NCBI GenBank assembly: GCA_017408685.1
Contig: JAFQUE010000015.1
Coordinates: 1-64,000 of the forward strand
Length of the DNA: 64,000 nucleotides
From: Bacteroidaceae bacterium
Lineage (GTDB): Bacteria; Bacteroidota; Bacteroidia; Bacteroidales; Bacteroidaceae
Direction: 5' to 3'
Of this stretch, positions 27,536 through 34,818 are shown in pieces. Under the pieces are notes generated by a model. That model saw only the letters and a list, made by a program, of their open reading frames with translations. It ran no database searches and had not been told where the DNA came from. Each line of letters begins with the position of its first letter. Position 1 is the first letter of the stretch. The position numbers were made by a program, and so were the translations under genes.

Positions 27536-27961
27536 TCATGCAATCGGAGGAGCCCTTAAGGATTTGTTCGGAATGCCTATGTCAGGAATCACAAGCCTCA
27601 AAAAGCACTGGTGATTGCTGCACACATGCACTGCATGGGACAGAGTTTCCTCGGGTACAAGAAAACAACTTACATTGAAAGCGACATATTTCTTTTCAAC
27701 CTGGGTATCATTGCCAGGCATACGGAAATAGAGCAATGAGTCGTCGCAACAATGCTCTTCGGTGCTATTGTGTCCATGCCCGCAATTTCCATGTTCGCAC
27801 TCCTCACATTCGCCATATCCGAAATGGATAGCGGCGGGCTGATGAGTGCAACACACGGAACCTTCTCCGCAATGGTGATGAGGCACACTCCTTTCGCCCA
27901 CAAGCAACACCATTGCTATGAGCACGACAAAGTATGCAATCTTGCGGAAAGGAGTCTTCAT
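27536..27961 (-). CDS. Cys/His-rich small exported protein of a metal-efflux operon
   Basis: A 141-aa protein with one N-terminal hydrophobic segment (about 9-21) followed by a dense metal-ligand region at 28-72: HHHC, CC, ECEEC, GHGH and HCC. The C-terminal half has two more Cys (residue 100 region and 113-118) and is not recognisable. I cannot name an enzymatic function. The ligand spacing and the position directly before the CusB-like gene argue for a periplasmic metal-binding or sensing role. It starts 3 bases after the PfkB stop, so it is co-transcribed with the upstream genes. Confidence 0.6.
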   Translation of the reverse strand: MKTPFRKIAYFVVLIAMVLLVGERSVPHHHCGEGSVCCTHQPAAIHFGYGECEECEHGNCGHGHNSTEEHCCDDSLLYFRMPGNDTQVEKKYVAFNVSCFLVPEETLSHAVHVCSNHQCFLRLVIPDIGIPNKSLRAPPIA

Positions 27962-27964
27962 ATA

Positions 27965-28888
27965 CTATTTATTATATTCAATTGCCCACTGCTTGTCTAC
28001 ATAATTCTCTATCAGCGTACATGCATGTGCGCTGAAATCAAGACCGCAGCCTATTATACCGTTCCACTGTTCCATCGTTAGAGAAGAAAGTGAATTGCGG
28101 TCAACGCCTTTAGAGACAAGCCCATATATTATACCTGCATTGAAACTGTCGCCTGCACCCACAGTGCTCACAACATCGACCTTCTTTACCGGATAGCGTC
28201 CACTCTCGTTGCCTTTAAAAAGGAATACATCGCCATCGCCGCTTGTAAATATGAAGTTGCGGCAGTAGAACATGATTTTCTCCTTATAAACCTTGCCGGC
28301 GTCGGTTGTCTCATAGAGATAGCGGAAGTCATCGGCCGAACCGCGCACAATGTCGGCATACTCAAGATTCTCGATGAGAGCCTCAGAGAGTTTTATTCTC
28401 TCGGGGATATGAGTCTTGCGGAAATTTATATCATAATAAAGCAATGCGCCCTGTTCATGGGCATACTCAAGAAATGCCTTTGTCTTGGCACGCAATACCG
28501 GATTGAGCACAAAATAGGAACCGTAGATTACAATGTCGCCCTCGTTTATCTGCGGGAATTCAACCTCCAGACGGTTATTCGGGTAATCCTTGTAGAAGAG
28601 GTATTCCGCGTCGTTCTTATCATTGAGAAAAGCCAATGAAAGCGGAGACTTCCCGCCCGAGAAACAGCATACGGCCGAAGAATCGACACCGCTTTCACGC
28701 AAGTGTGACAGAATCATCCCGCCGACCCTGTCGTCACCGACTTCACTTATGAAAGAGCAGTCCACACCCATACGGCCAAGCGATATCATGCTGTTATATA
28801 CCGAACCGCCCGGTACGGCCTTCAACGGCTGGTTGTCCTTAAAAAGTATATCAAGGATTGTTTCACCTATACCTATCACCCTACCCAT
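27965..28888 (-). CDS. PfkB-family carbohydrate kinase
   Basis: A sugar or nucleoside kinase of the ribokinase/PfkB superfamily (307 aa). It has an N-terminal PfkB signature PGGSVYNSMISLGRMG (26-41), the late signature DVVSTVGAGDSFNAG with catalytic Asp247, and a fructokinase-like overall pattern. The substrate cannot be fixed by eye; fructose is a reasonable guess. I chose ATG 28888 because the longer frame uses TTG inside the previous gene. It lies between the LOG-family gene and the metal-efflux genes. Confidence 0.85.
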   Translation of the reverse strand: MGRVIGIGETILDILFKDNQPLKAVPGGSVYNSMISLGRMGVDCSFISEVGDDRVGGMILSHLRESGVDSSAVCCFSGGKSPLSLAFLNDKNDAEYLFYKDYPNNRLEVEFPQINEGDIVIYGSYFVLNPVLRAKTKAFLEYAHEQGALLYYDINFRKTHIPERIKLSEALIENLEYADIVRGSADDFRYLYETTDAGKVYKEKIMFYCRNFIFTSGDGDVFLFKGNESGRYPVKKVDVVSTVGAGDSFNAGIIYGLVSKGVDRNSLSSLTMEQWNGIIGCGLDFSAHACTLIENYVDKQWAIEYNK

Positions 28889-28892
28889 AATG

Positions 28893-29441
28893 TCATGCCT
28901 CAATTATCATTCTTTCAAGTTCGTCAATGCAGTCTGCCACCACCAGGAAACGTTCGAGACCGCCACGCACAAAACCTTTCTTTTCAAACTCCCGTAACAT
29001 GTCGATGAGCGGATTCCAGAAACCGTTGACATTGTAGAGTATTACCTTCTTGTCATGATATCCTATTGTAGCGGCCGCCATTACATGAAAAATCTCGTCA
29101 AGGGTACCCACGCCGCCGGGCAGTGCAACAAGGACATCGCTACGTTCCAGCATTATATCCTTTCGGTCACTGAGGTTGCGGCACCCGATTCTATCATCAA
29201 TGAGCCTGCTGACTCTTCCGCGCTCCTCAAGAATCACAGGCACAACGCCTGTCACATGAACCCCGGATTCTTTCGCAGCCTTTGCTGTCACTTCCATAAG
29301 GCCGAAACGTGCACCGCCGTATACTAACGAGACGCCGATACGCCCCAGCATGGCACCGACTTCGGCCGCTGCTGCCATATAAAGGTTGTCAATCTCCTCC
29401 GACGCAGCACAGAAGACCGCAACACTCTTCACCGGCATCAT
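28893..29441 (-). CDS. LOG-family protein (TIGR00730-type Rossmann fold)
   Basis: LOG-type proteins hydrolyse nucleoside 5'-monophosphates such as AMP or cytokinin ribotides to free base and ribose phosphate. The 182-aa protein shows the two conserved motifs: GGARFGLM at 42-49 and PGGVGTLDE at 108-116. Its length fits the family. It overlaps the stop of the ABC transporter gene by four bases (ATGA) and ends 5 bases before the PfkB start. It is sometimes labelled lysine decarboxylase in databases, a misnomer for this family. Confidence 0.9.
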   Translation of the reverse strand: MMPVKSVAVFCAASEEIDNLYMAAAAEVGAMLGRIGVSLVYGGARFGLMEVTAKAAKESGVHVTGVVPVILEERGRVSRLIDDRIGCRNLSDRKDIMLERSDVLVALPGGVGTLDEIFHVMAAATIGYHDKKVILYNVNGFWNPLIDMLREFEKKGFVRGGLERFLVVADCIDELERMIIEA

Positions 29442-31279
29442 AAAGCCTGCATATCATTAAGTCTTTTGTACATGCCGCCGAATTCCAGCAATTCTTCATG
29501 CTTGCCACGTTCAATTATCTCGCCTTCACGAAGTACGCATATCTCATCGGCATTCTTTATAGTTGACAGACGGTGTGCAATTGCTATGGTCGTACGTGTC
29601 TTCATGAGGCGCTCAAGTGCCTCCTGTACCAGGCGCTCGCTCTCTGTATCAAGTGCCGAGGTTGCCTCATCAAGGATAAGTATCGGCGGGTTCTTGAGGA
29701 TTGCACGCGCAATGCTTATTCTTTGGCGCTGACCGCCGGAGAGCAGACAACCACGGTCGCCGACATTGGTGTCATAACCATTCTCAGTTGCCATAATGAA
29801 TTCATGGGCATTGGCAATCTTCGCAGCCTCAATGACCTGTTCCATCGTCGCGTTTTCTACGCCAAAGGTAATGTTGTTATAGAAACTGTCGTTGAACAGG
29901 ATTGCCTCCTGGTTCACATTGCCTATGAGTCCACGTAAAGACTTGACCTTCATATCCTTGATATTCACGCCGTCGATGGTTATTTCACCCTGCTCCACAT
30001 CATAATAACGCGGCAGCAAATCAACCATAGTCGATTTTCCGCTACCCGACTGACCAACAAGCGCAACAGTCTTGCCCTTCTCAATCTTGAGATTGATATT
30101 CTTGAGGACATTGCGCTCCCCGTCATATGAGAATGTAAGGTTCTTGTATTCTATACAATCTTTCAAATCAGGAATCTCAACACCCTTTTCGCCATCCGTA
30201 ATCGGGTTCTCTGCCTTCAGAATCGCATCGATACGTTCCATTGAGGCCAAACCGCGAGGAATGCAATATGAAGCCCTTGAAAGGTCCTTAAGCGGGTTGA
30301 TTATACTGTAAAGGATTACAAGGTAATAGATGAATGTTGCGGCCGAGATGGGAGAATTGTCACTCAAAATCAAAGTTCCTCCAAACCACAAGACAATCAC
30401 TATGATACAAGTTCCAAGGAACTCGCTCACCGGGTGTGCCGAAGCCTGACGCATTGTCACTTTCATTACAGCTGAACGCAATTCATTGCTGCATTTTGTA
30501 AAACGTGCAGACATTTTCTTCTCGGCAATGAAAGCCTTGATTATCCTGAGGCCGCCCAATGTCTCCTCGAGTTGCGATGTAGTTTCACCCAGTTTGCGCT
30601 GCGCAGTAAGAGAACTTGCTTTGAGTTTGCGGCCGATAGCACCCATTATCCAACCGAGTGCAGGAATCACACATATTGTAAAAAGCGTAAGCTCCCAACT
30701 CAAGTATACCAGAGTCAGAAAATATATTATTATGAGTATCGGGTTCTTTATAAGCATGTCAAGAGAAGAGACAATGGAGTTCTCCACCTCACCCACATCG
30801 CCGGTCATTCGTGCCATGATGTCACCCTTACGGAGTTTGGAGAAATAACCGAGCGGCAGACTCAACAACTTGTCATAGACCATTGTACGCATATCACGCA
30901 CAAGACCTGTTCGCAAAGGTATGATGGCGGCCGAAGAACCGAAGTAACTTGCAGTCTTTATAAGCGTCATGAACACCAGGAACAGACCCAAAAGAAGCAG
31001 GACCACAGAACTTCCATGCTCAAGGCTCATCTCATTCAGATAATAGATTATATTATCCATGGCAACATCCTTGAAGTTCTCCGATGTAACCTCATTCCAT
31101 GGAGTAAAGGTCACATCCGACGTATCTGACACATTGAAAAGTATCTGCAGGATTGGTATTATTACCATGAATGAAAAGACATTCAGTATTGCCGACAGCA
31201 GAGTAAACACTAAGCAAATGACAAGATACTTCTTGTATGGCGGAACAAAACGCTTCAGAACCTTAAAAAACTCTTTCAT
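29438..31279 (-). CDS. ABC transporter, fused permease and ATPase (MsbA-like)
   Basis: A 613-aa half-transporter with an N-terminal type I exporter membrane domain (helices at about 18-48, 92-112, 180-212 and 288-330) and a C-terminal ATPase. Walker A GQSGSGKST is at 409-417, the signature LSGGQ at 513-517 and Walker B ILILDE at 533-538, followed by the ATSALD loop. It would act as a homodimer. The overall pattern suggests MsbA-like lipid or lipid-A export, but the cargo is not fixed by sequence. It heads the minus-strand run to the LOG gene and has a TATCTTTG box upstream. Confidence 0.88.
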   Translation of the reverse strand: MKEFFKVLKRFVPPYKKYLVICLVFTLLSAILNVFSFMVIIPILQILFNVSDTSDVTFTPWNEVTSENFKDVAMDNIIYYLNEMSLEHGSSVVLLLLGLFLVFMTLIKTASYFGSSAAIIPLRTGLVRDMRTMVYDKLLSLPLGYFSKLRKGDIMARMTGDVGEVENSIVSSLDMLIKNPILIIIYFLTLVYLSWELTLFTICVIPALGWIMGAIGRKLKASSLTAQRKLGETTSQLEETLGGLRIIKAFIAEKKMSARFTKCSNELRSAVMKVTMRQASAHPVSEFLGTCIIVIVLWFGGTLILSDNSPISAATFIYYLVILYSIINPLKDLSRASYCIPRGLASMERIDAILKAENPITDGEKGVEIPDLKDCIEYKNLTFSYDGERNVLKNINLKIEKGKTVALVGQSGSGKSTMVDLLPRYYDVEQGEITIDGVNIKDMKVKSLRGLIGNVNQEAILFNDSFYNNITFGVENATMEQVIEAAKIANAHEFIMATENGYDTNVGDRGCLLSGGQRQRISIARAILKNPPILILDEATSALDTESERLVQEALERLMKTRTTIAIAHRLSTIKNADEICVLREGEIIERGKHEELLEFGGMYKRLNDMQAL

Positions 31280-31315
31280 AGAAACTTTATATTGTTATTA
31301 TTAAAAATAATTGTG

Positions 31316-31323
31316 CAAAGATA
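31316..31323 (-). promoter_or_regulatory. -7 box TATCTTTG before the ABC exporter
   Basis: On the minus strand this is TATCTTTG (TAnnTTTG), 37 bases before the ATG at 31279. No -33 TTTG is found at the usual spacing. Confidence 0.5.
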
Positions 31324-31411
31324 CTCAATTTTTGCAATTCGTAAGTCATTGTTCACAATTTTTAGAGAGAAATGACACTTCAAATGACAACACTATTGGG
31401 AATAAGCGGAA

Positions 31412-31783
31412 CTATTCCGGGTTATTCCTGTAATACTCATTCCACTCCTCAAGCACTTTTTGCCAATCCTCAATCTCGCCGTTGGCAATAGCCTCGGCCT
31501 GTTTGAGGGATTCATCGTGCAATCTCTTTTCGGCATGTCGCAGTTTCATGGTCTCAATCGTAGCCTCATCGAGCACGTGTATCCTGCCACGACGCACACA
31601 CTCGTCAAGGTCAAGCGGCCCGAAAGCCTTGCCTTGTACATTGAAATCGGAGATATTAAACTCGAACACCGTACGCAGGGTATGCCTCACCATCTTCTGC
31701 CCTGCACGGTTACCGGCCATCTTGCGCCCCAGGAGTTTGCGTATGATATCTATTTCACGCTGTGAAAATTTATTTCTGCCCAT
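31412..31783 (-). CDS. conserved-looking hypothetical protein, helical (123 aa)
   Basis: I do not recognise this protein. It begins MGRNKFSQREIDIIRKLL, a likely helix with a Ser/Gln-rich cap, and continues with basic residues (LGRKMAGNRAGQKMVRHTLR). An FNISDFNVQGKAFGPLDLDECVRRGRIHVLD segment follows, and a long charged helix (about 78-120) closes it. It is soluble, without a signal peptide. The basic N-terminal half could bind nucleic acid, but this is only a guess. It follows the TrmH gene by 37 bases on the same strand. Confidence 0.6.
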   Translation of the reverse strand: MGRNKFSQREIDIIRKLLGRKMAGNRAGQKMVRHTLRTVFEFNISDFNVQGKAFGPLDLDECVRRGRIHVLDEATIETMKLRHAEKRLHDESLKQAEAIANGEIEDWQKVLEEWNEYYRNNPE

Positions 31784-31820
31784 TCCATCGCATTTTTTAA
31801 GGATTCAAACAATACTGGCA

Positions 31821-32360
31821 CTATTTTACCAACCCCAACCGCTTGGCAAACTCCCATATAACCATTCCTGCCGTTACCGACACATTGAGCGAATGCTTTG
31901 TACCGAACTGCGGAATCTCTATTGCGCCGTCGGAGGCATCTACCACAGACTGCTGCACGCCTTTCACCTCGTTACCGAGAACAACCGCATAACTATCGCC
32001 CGGCACAACTGCAAGGTCCTGTAAAGCAATACTGCCTTCGCACTGCTCAATAGAAAGCACTTTGAACCCCTCGCTGCGCAACGCACCCACAGCTTCTATT
32101 GCAGATTCGAAGTATTGCCATTCCACCGTATCCTCGGCACCGAGTGCTGTCTTGTGTATTTCGGCACTTGGCGGAGTTGCCGTTATGCCACAAAGGATTA
32201 TCCGTTCAACACGGAAAGCGTCACTTGTGCGGAATACCGAACCCACGTTATGCAGACTGCGCACATTGTCGAGCACCACCACCAAAGGCAACTTCCTGAC
32301 CGCACGGAACTCTTCACGCCCCATGCGCCCCATCTCTGTTACAAGTTTCTTCCTGTTCAT
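31821..32360 (-). CDS. TrmH/SpoU-family RNA methyltransferase
   Basis: A SPOUT-fold 2'-O-methyltransferase acting on tRNA or rRNA (179 aa). Motif 1 is LDNVRSLHNVGSVFRTSDAF at 30-49, motif 2 is VVLGNEVKGV at 126-135 and motif 3 is KHSLNVSVTAG at 155-165; together they form the knotted SAM site. There is no extra RNA-binding domain. ATG 32360 overlaps the stop of the CoA-transferase gene, which is why I prefer it over a start five codons upstream. The target nucleotide is unknown. Confidence 0.9.
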   Translation of the reverse strand: MNRKKLVTEMGRMGREEFRAVRKLPLVVVLDNVRSLHNVGSVFRTSDAFRVERIILCGITATPPSAEIHKTALGAEDTVEWQYFESAIEAVGALRSEGFKVLSIEQCEGSIALQDLAVVPGDSYAVVLGNEVKGVQQSVVDASDGAIEIPQFGTKHSLNVSVTAGMVIWEFAKRLGLVK

Positions 32361-33844
32361 CAGAAACGACTCCAATCGGTTTTTCTCATATCACCCTCAC
32401 GTTCAAATGTCGCATGCATGCCTAATGCCGCAGCGATGTTATGCGATACATGCCCGCTCCTAGCTATCTTCAGATAATCCCAAAGGAGATTTCTGTAATC
32501 GGGATGGGCGCAGTTCTCGATGAGGGTCTTTGCACGCTCATCGGGATTCTTGCCACGAAGGTCGGCCACACCCCATTCCGTAACTACCACACGCACGTCA
32601 TGCTCCGTGTGGTCGGCATGGGTCACCATTGGCACAATAGAACTTATCATGCCGCCTTTTTGTGTTGAGGGACAGGTAAAAATCGATATATATGCATTGC
32701 GGGCAAAATCGCCGGAACCGCCGATTCCGTTCATAAGTCGCGTTCCGCAGATGTGTGACGAATTGACACAACCATACAGGTCAACTTCTATAGCCGTATT
32801 CATGGCTATTATACCCAAACGACGTATTATTTCGGGGTGGTTGGAAATCTCGGACGGACGCAGTATAAGCCTGTCACGGAAAAAGTCAAGATTATCGTAA
32901 ACATGCTGCAGGCACTCCTGACTAAGCGACAGCGAACATGTGCTGCCGGCCTTTACACGCCCGAGTTCCATCAGTTTTATTACAGAATCCTGCAGAACCT
33001 CGGAATAGAGGTCAAGCGGCGGGATTTCGCTGCACTCCTCAAGTCCCTTGAGCACAGCATTGGCAACGTTACCGATACCACTCTGAATGGGAAGTCCTTC
33101 GCGCGGGATAATACCGTTCTTGATATTTGCGGTAATGAAATTCACGACATTCTCGCCAATCTGGCGGGTGACCGGGTCAAGTTCCTTGAAAACAACCTGC
33201 TCGTTAGGCATGTGCACCTCAACGATACCTATTACCTTTTTGGGGTCTACCTGGACATATGGCCTGCCCACACGGTCCGAAGCCTTGAAAATAGGTATTT
33301 CCTTGCGGTAAGGAGGGTCAAGAGGTTCATATACATCGTGCAAGCCCATTGTACGGTGGTAGGTATTGCGTTCTATGATAATCCTGTCGGCAAGGTTCGC
33401 CACAGTCTGCCCTATTCCGCCGGCTGTCGTCAGGTACACCTTGCCATCGGGGGTAATGTCAATTGCCTCAAGAATGGCAATGTTCACCTTGCCCATGTAG
33501 CCATAACGCAGGTCCTGCGCCATAAGCGAGAGGTGCAGGTCGCAATATTCTATCTCTTTGGCATTTATTGCACCACGCACAGTAGGATTCGAGATGAACG
33601 GAGCGCGGAAGCGTATGGCATTGGCGCGTGTGAGCACGCCGTCAATGGAATCGCCCGTGGAAGCTCCTGAATAAAGATCTATCTTGAATGGTTTGCCGGC
33701 CGCATGTGCCTCCTCGGCACGTTTGGCGACTTCGGGAAGAACTGCCTTCGGCGTTCCGGAGAGAGTAAAACCGCTTATACCGACTCCATCGCCATCATTG
33801 ATGTACATTGCCGCTTCCTGCGCAGTAATAATAGGGTAGCTCAT
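32360..33844 (-). CDS. acetyl-CoA hydrolase/succinyl-CoA:acetate CoA-transferase family
   Basis: Enzymes of this family move CoA between succinate, acetate or related acids, or hydrolyse acetyl-CoA. The 494-aa protein has the CoA-transferase N-half (FTLSGTPKAVLPEVAKRAEE), the likely catalytic Glu282 in LYSEVLQD, and the nucleotide-binding GIGGSGDFARNAYISIF segment near 371-386. A C-terminal EWGVADLRGKNPDERAKTLI follows. The length matches the class. It probably serves succinate/acetate or propionate fermentation, as is usual in Bacteroidales, but the exact acids are not certain. It is coupled to the TrmH gene. Confidence 0.9.
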   Translation of the reverse strand: MSYPIITAQEAAMYINDGDGVGISGFTLSGTPKAVLPEVAKRAEEAHAAGKPFKIDLYSGASTGDSIDGVLTRANAIRFRAPFISNPTVRGAINAKEIEYCDLHLSLMAQDLRYGYMGKVNIAILEAIDITPDGKVYLTTAGGIGQTVANLADRIIIERNTYHRTMGLHDVYEPLDPPYRKEIPIFKASDRVGRPYVQVDPKKVIGIVEVHMPNEQVVFKELDPVTRQIGENVVNFITANIKNGIIPREGLPIQSGIGNVANAVLKGLEECSEIPPLDLYSEVLQDSVIKLMELGRVKAGSTCSLSLSQECLQHVYDNLDFFRDRLILRPSEISNHPEIIRRLGIIAMNTAIEVDLYGCVNSSHICGTRLMNGIGGSGDFARNAYISIFTCPSTQKGGMISSIVPMVTHADHTEHDVRVVVTEWGVADLRGKNPDERAKTLIENCAHPDYRNLLWDYLKIARSGHVSHNIAAALGMHATFEREGDMRKTDWSRF

Positions 33845-33893
33845 GTCGTTTTTCTTTTATTCTTGTTGTAATGAATAGTTATCAGTTAAAAAA

Positions 33894-34259
33894 TCAGTCA
33901 TATTTCCGATTAAGGATTTCGGAATATATCACTGCACGCTTGGCCTCAGATTTATTGTTAAAAGCAAAACGTTTGCCATTCTGCGCCCCGCAACCCGGGT
34001 CCTGACCGGCGGCTATACTCTGCTCATTGTCTATTCCGGCATGCACGTCCTTGCTTCGCGAACGTGAGCGTGGTTCACGGCGCTCGGGAACAACGGGTTG
34101 CCCGACCGGCCCATCTGGTTCAAGGAGTTCCACCTCGGGGAAAGCCTCATCGGCAAGCGGTTTGGCCTCTACGCCGTCTTTGCCCGACAACAGCGTCTTC
34201 ACGATAGATATTCCGGAGTAAATCGCAATCAACAGAACCAACGAGAGTATACTTTCCAT
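33894..34259 (-). CDS. hypothetical protein with one N-terminal membrane segment
   Basis: A 121-aa protein with a hydrophobic start (residues 1-21, SILSLVLLIAIYSGISIV) that anchors it in the membrane. A polar, Pro- and Arg-rich middle (RREPRSRSRSK near 60-70) is probably unstructured. A basic helical end (NNKSEAKRAVIYSEILNRKYD) closes it. I do not recognise the family. It lies between the thioesterase and CoA-transferase genes on the same strand, 3 bases after the thioesterase stop. Confidence 0.6.
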   Translation of the reverse strand: MESILSLVLLIAIYSGISIVKTLLSGKDGVEAKPLADEAFPEVELLEPDGPVGQPVVPERREPRSRSRSKDVHAGIDNEQSIAAGQDPGCGAQNGKRFAFNNKSEAKRAVIYSEILNRKYD

Positions 34260-34262
34260 AAT

Positions 34263-34676
34263 CTATTCTTCGGTTTGGAAATAGTCATTGAACATTTCAT
34301 CGAAAATCTCTCCACGGGTAAGACGGCCGTCTTTCAGACATATGATATCAACTTCACCTTTTGTAGAGAGCCTTTCATCGGCAAGGTTGTATATATCCTG
34401 CATTATAACCAATTTAGCGCCTCTGCGTACCATATTTATGCGTACAACGAACCTGTCACTGCCATGCAACGGGCGTTTGTATTCAATTGTTATCTTTGAA
34501 ACCATAAAGTCAATGCCCCTGCTGTGCAGTTCGCTGAAACTCACTCCCAGAGACTCCAGAAACTCATGGCGTGCGTGTTCCATGTAGTGCTGATAGTTGG
34601 CATTGTTCACAACACCTTGGATATCGCACTCATAGTCGCGTACCTTCATCTCAAATTCAAAACTATACTTTTCCAT
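34263..34676 (-). CDS. acyl-CoA thioesterase, hotdog fold (YbgC/4HBT-like)
   Basis: A 137-aa hotdog-fold thioesterase. Residues 13-35 (RDYECDIQGVVNNANYQHYMEHAR) are the active-site stretch of the 4-hydroxybenzoyl-CoA/YbgC class, with Asp18 as the likely catalytic acid and Asn24/Tyr28 nearby. The helix ARHEFLESLG and the strand IEYKRPLHGSDRFVVRINMVR follow as expected. I chose ATG 34676 because it fits family starts; a start four codons upstream is possible. The acyl-CoA substrate is unknown. A TATATTTG box lies 25 bases upstream. Confidence 0.88.
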   Translation of the reverse strand: MEKYSFEFEMKVRDYECDIQGVVNNANYQHYMEHARHEFLESLGVSFSELHSRGIDFMVSKITIEYKRPLHGSDRFVVRINMVRRGAKLVIMQDIYNLADERLSTKGEVDIICLKDGRLTRGEIFDEMFNDYFQTEE

Positions 34677-34700
34677 AAACATACACATTCGCTGTTATGG

Positions 34701-34708
34701 CAAATATA
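34701..34708 (-). promoter_or_regulatory. candidate -7 box TATATTTG of the thioesterase gene
   Basis: On the minus strand it reads TATATTTG, in the 140-base divergent spacer shared with mfd. No -33 element at the standard spacing is seen. Confidence 0.4.
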
Positions 34709-34802
34709 CAACAATTAAATTACAATCGCTGTTTTTAGCAAAATTTATAACAACATTCAAACGGTACACACTGTATCTGTTTTCTTTTTGCAGGATTTTT
34801 CA

Positions 34803-34810
34803 TACCTTCG
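34803..34810 (+). promoter_or_regulatory. candidate -7 box TACCTTCG of mfd
   Basis: It matches the TAnnTTcG variant. It ends only 8 bases before the first mfd ATG (34819) and 14 before the second (34825), so the mRNA would have almost no leader. Confidence 0.4.
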
Positions 34811-34818
34811 CGGGACAG

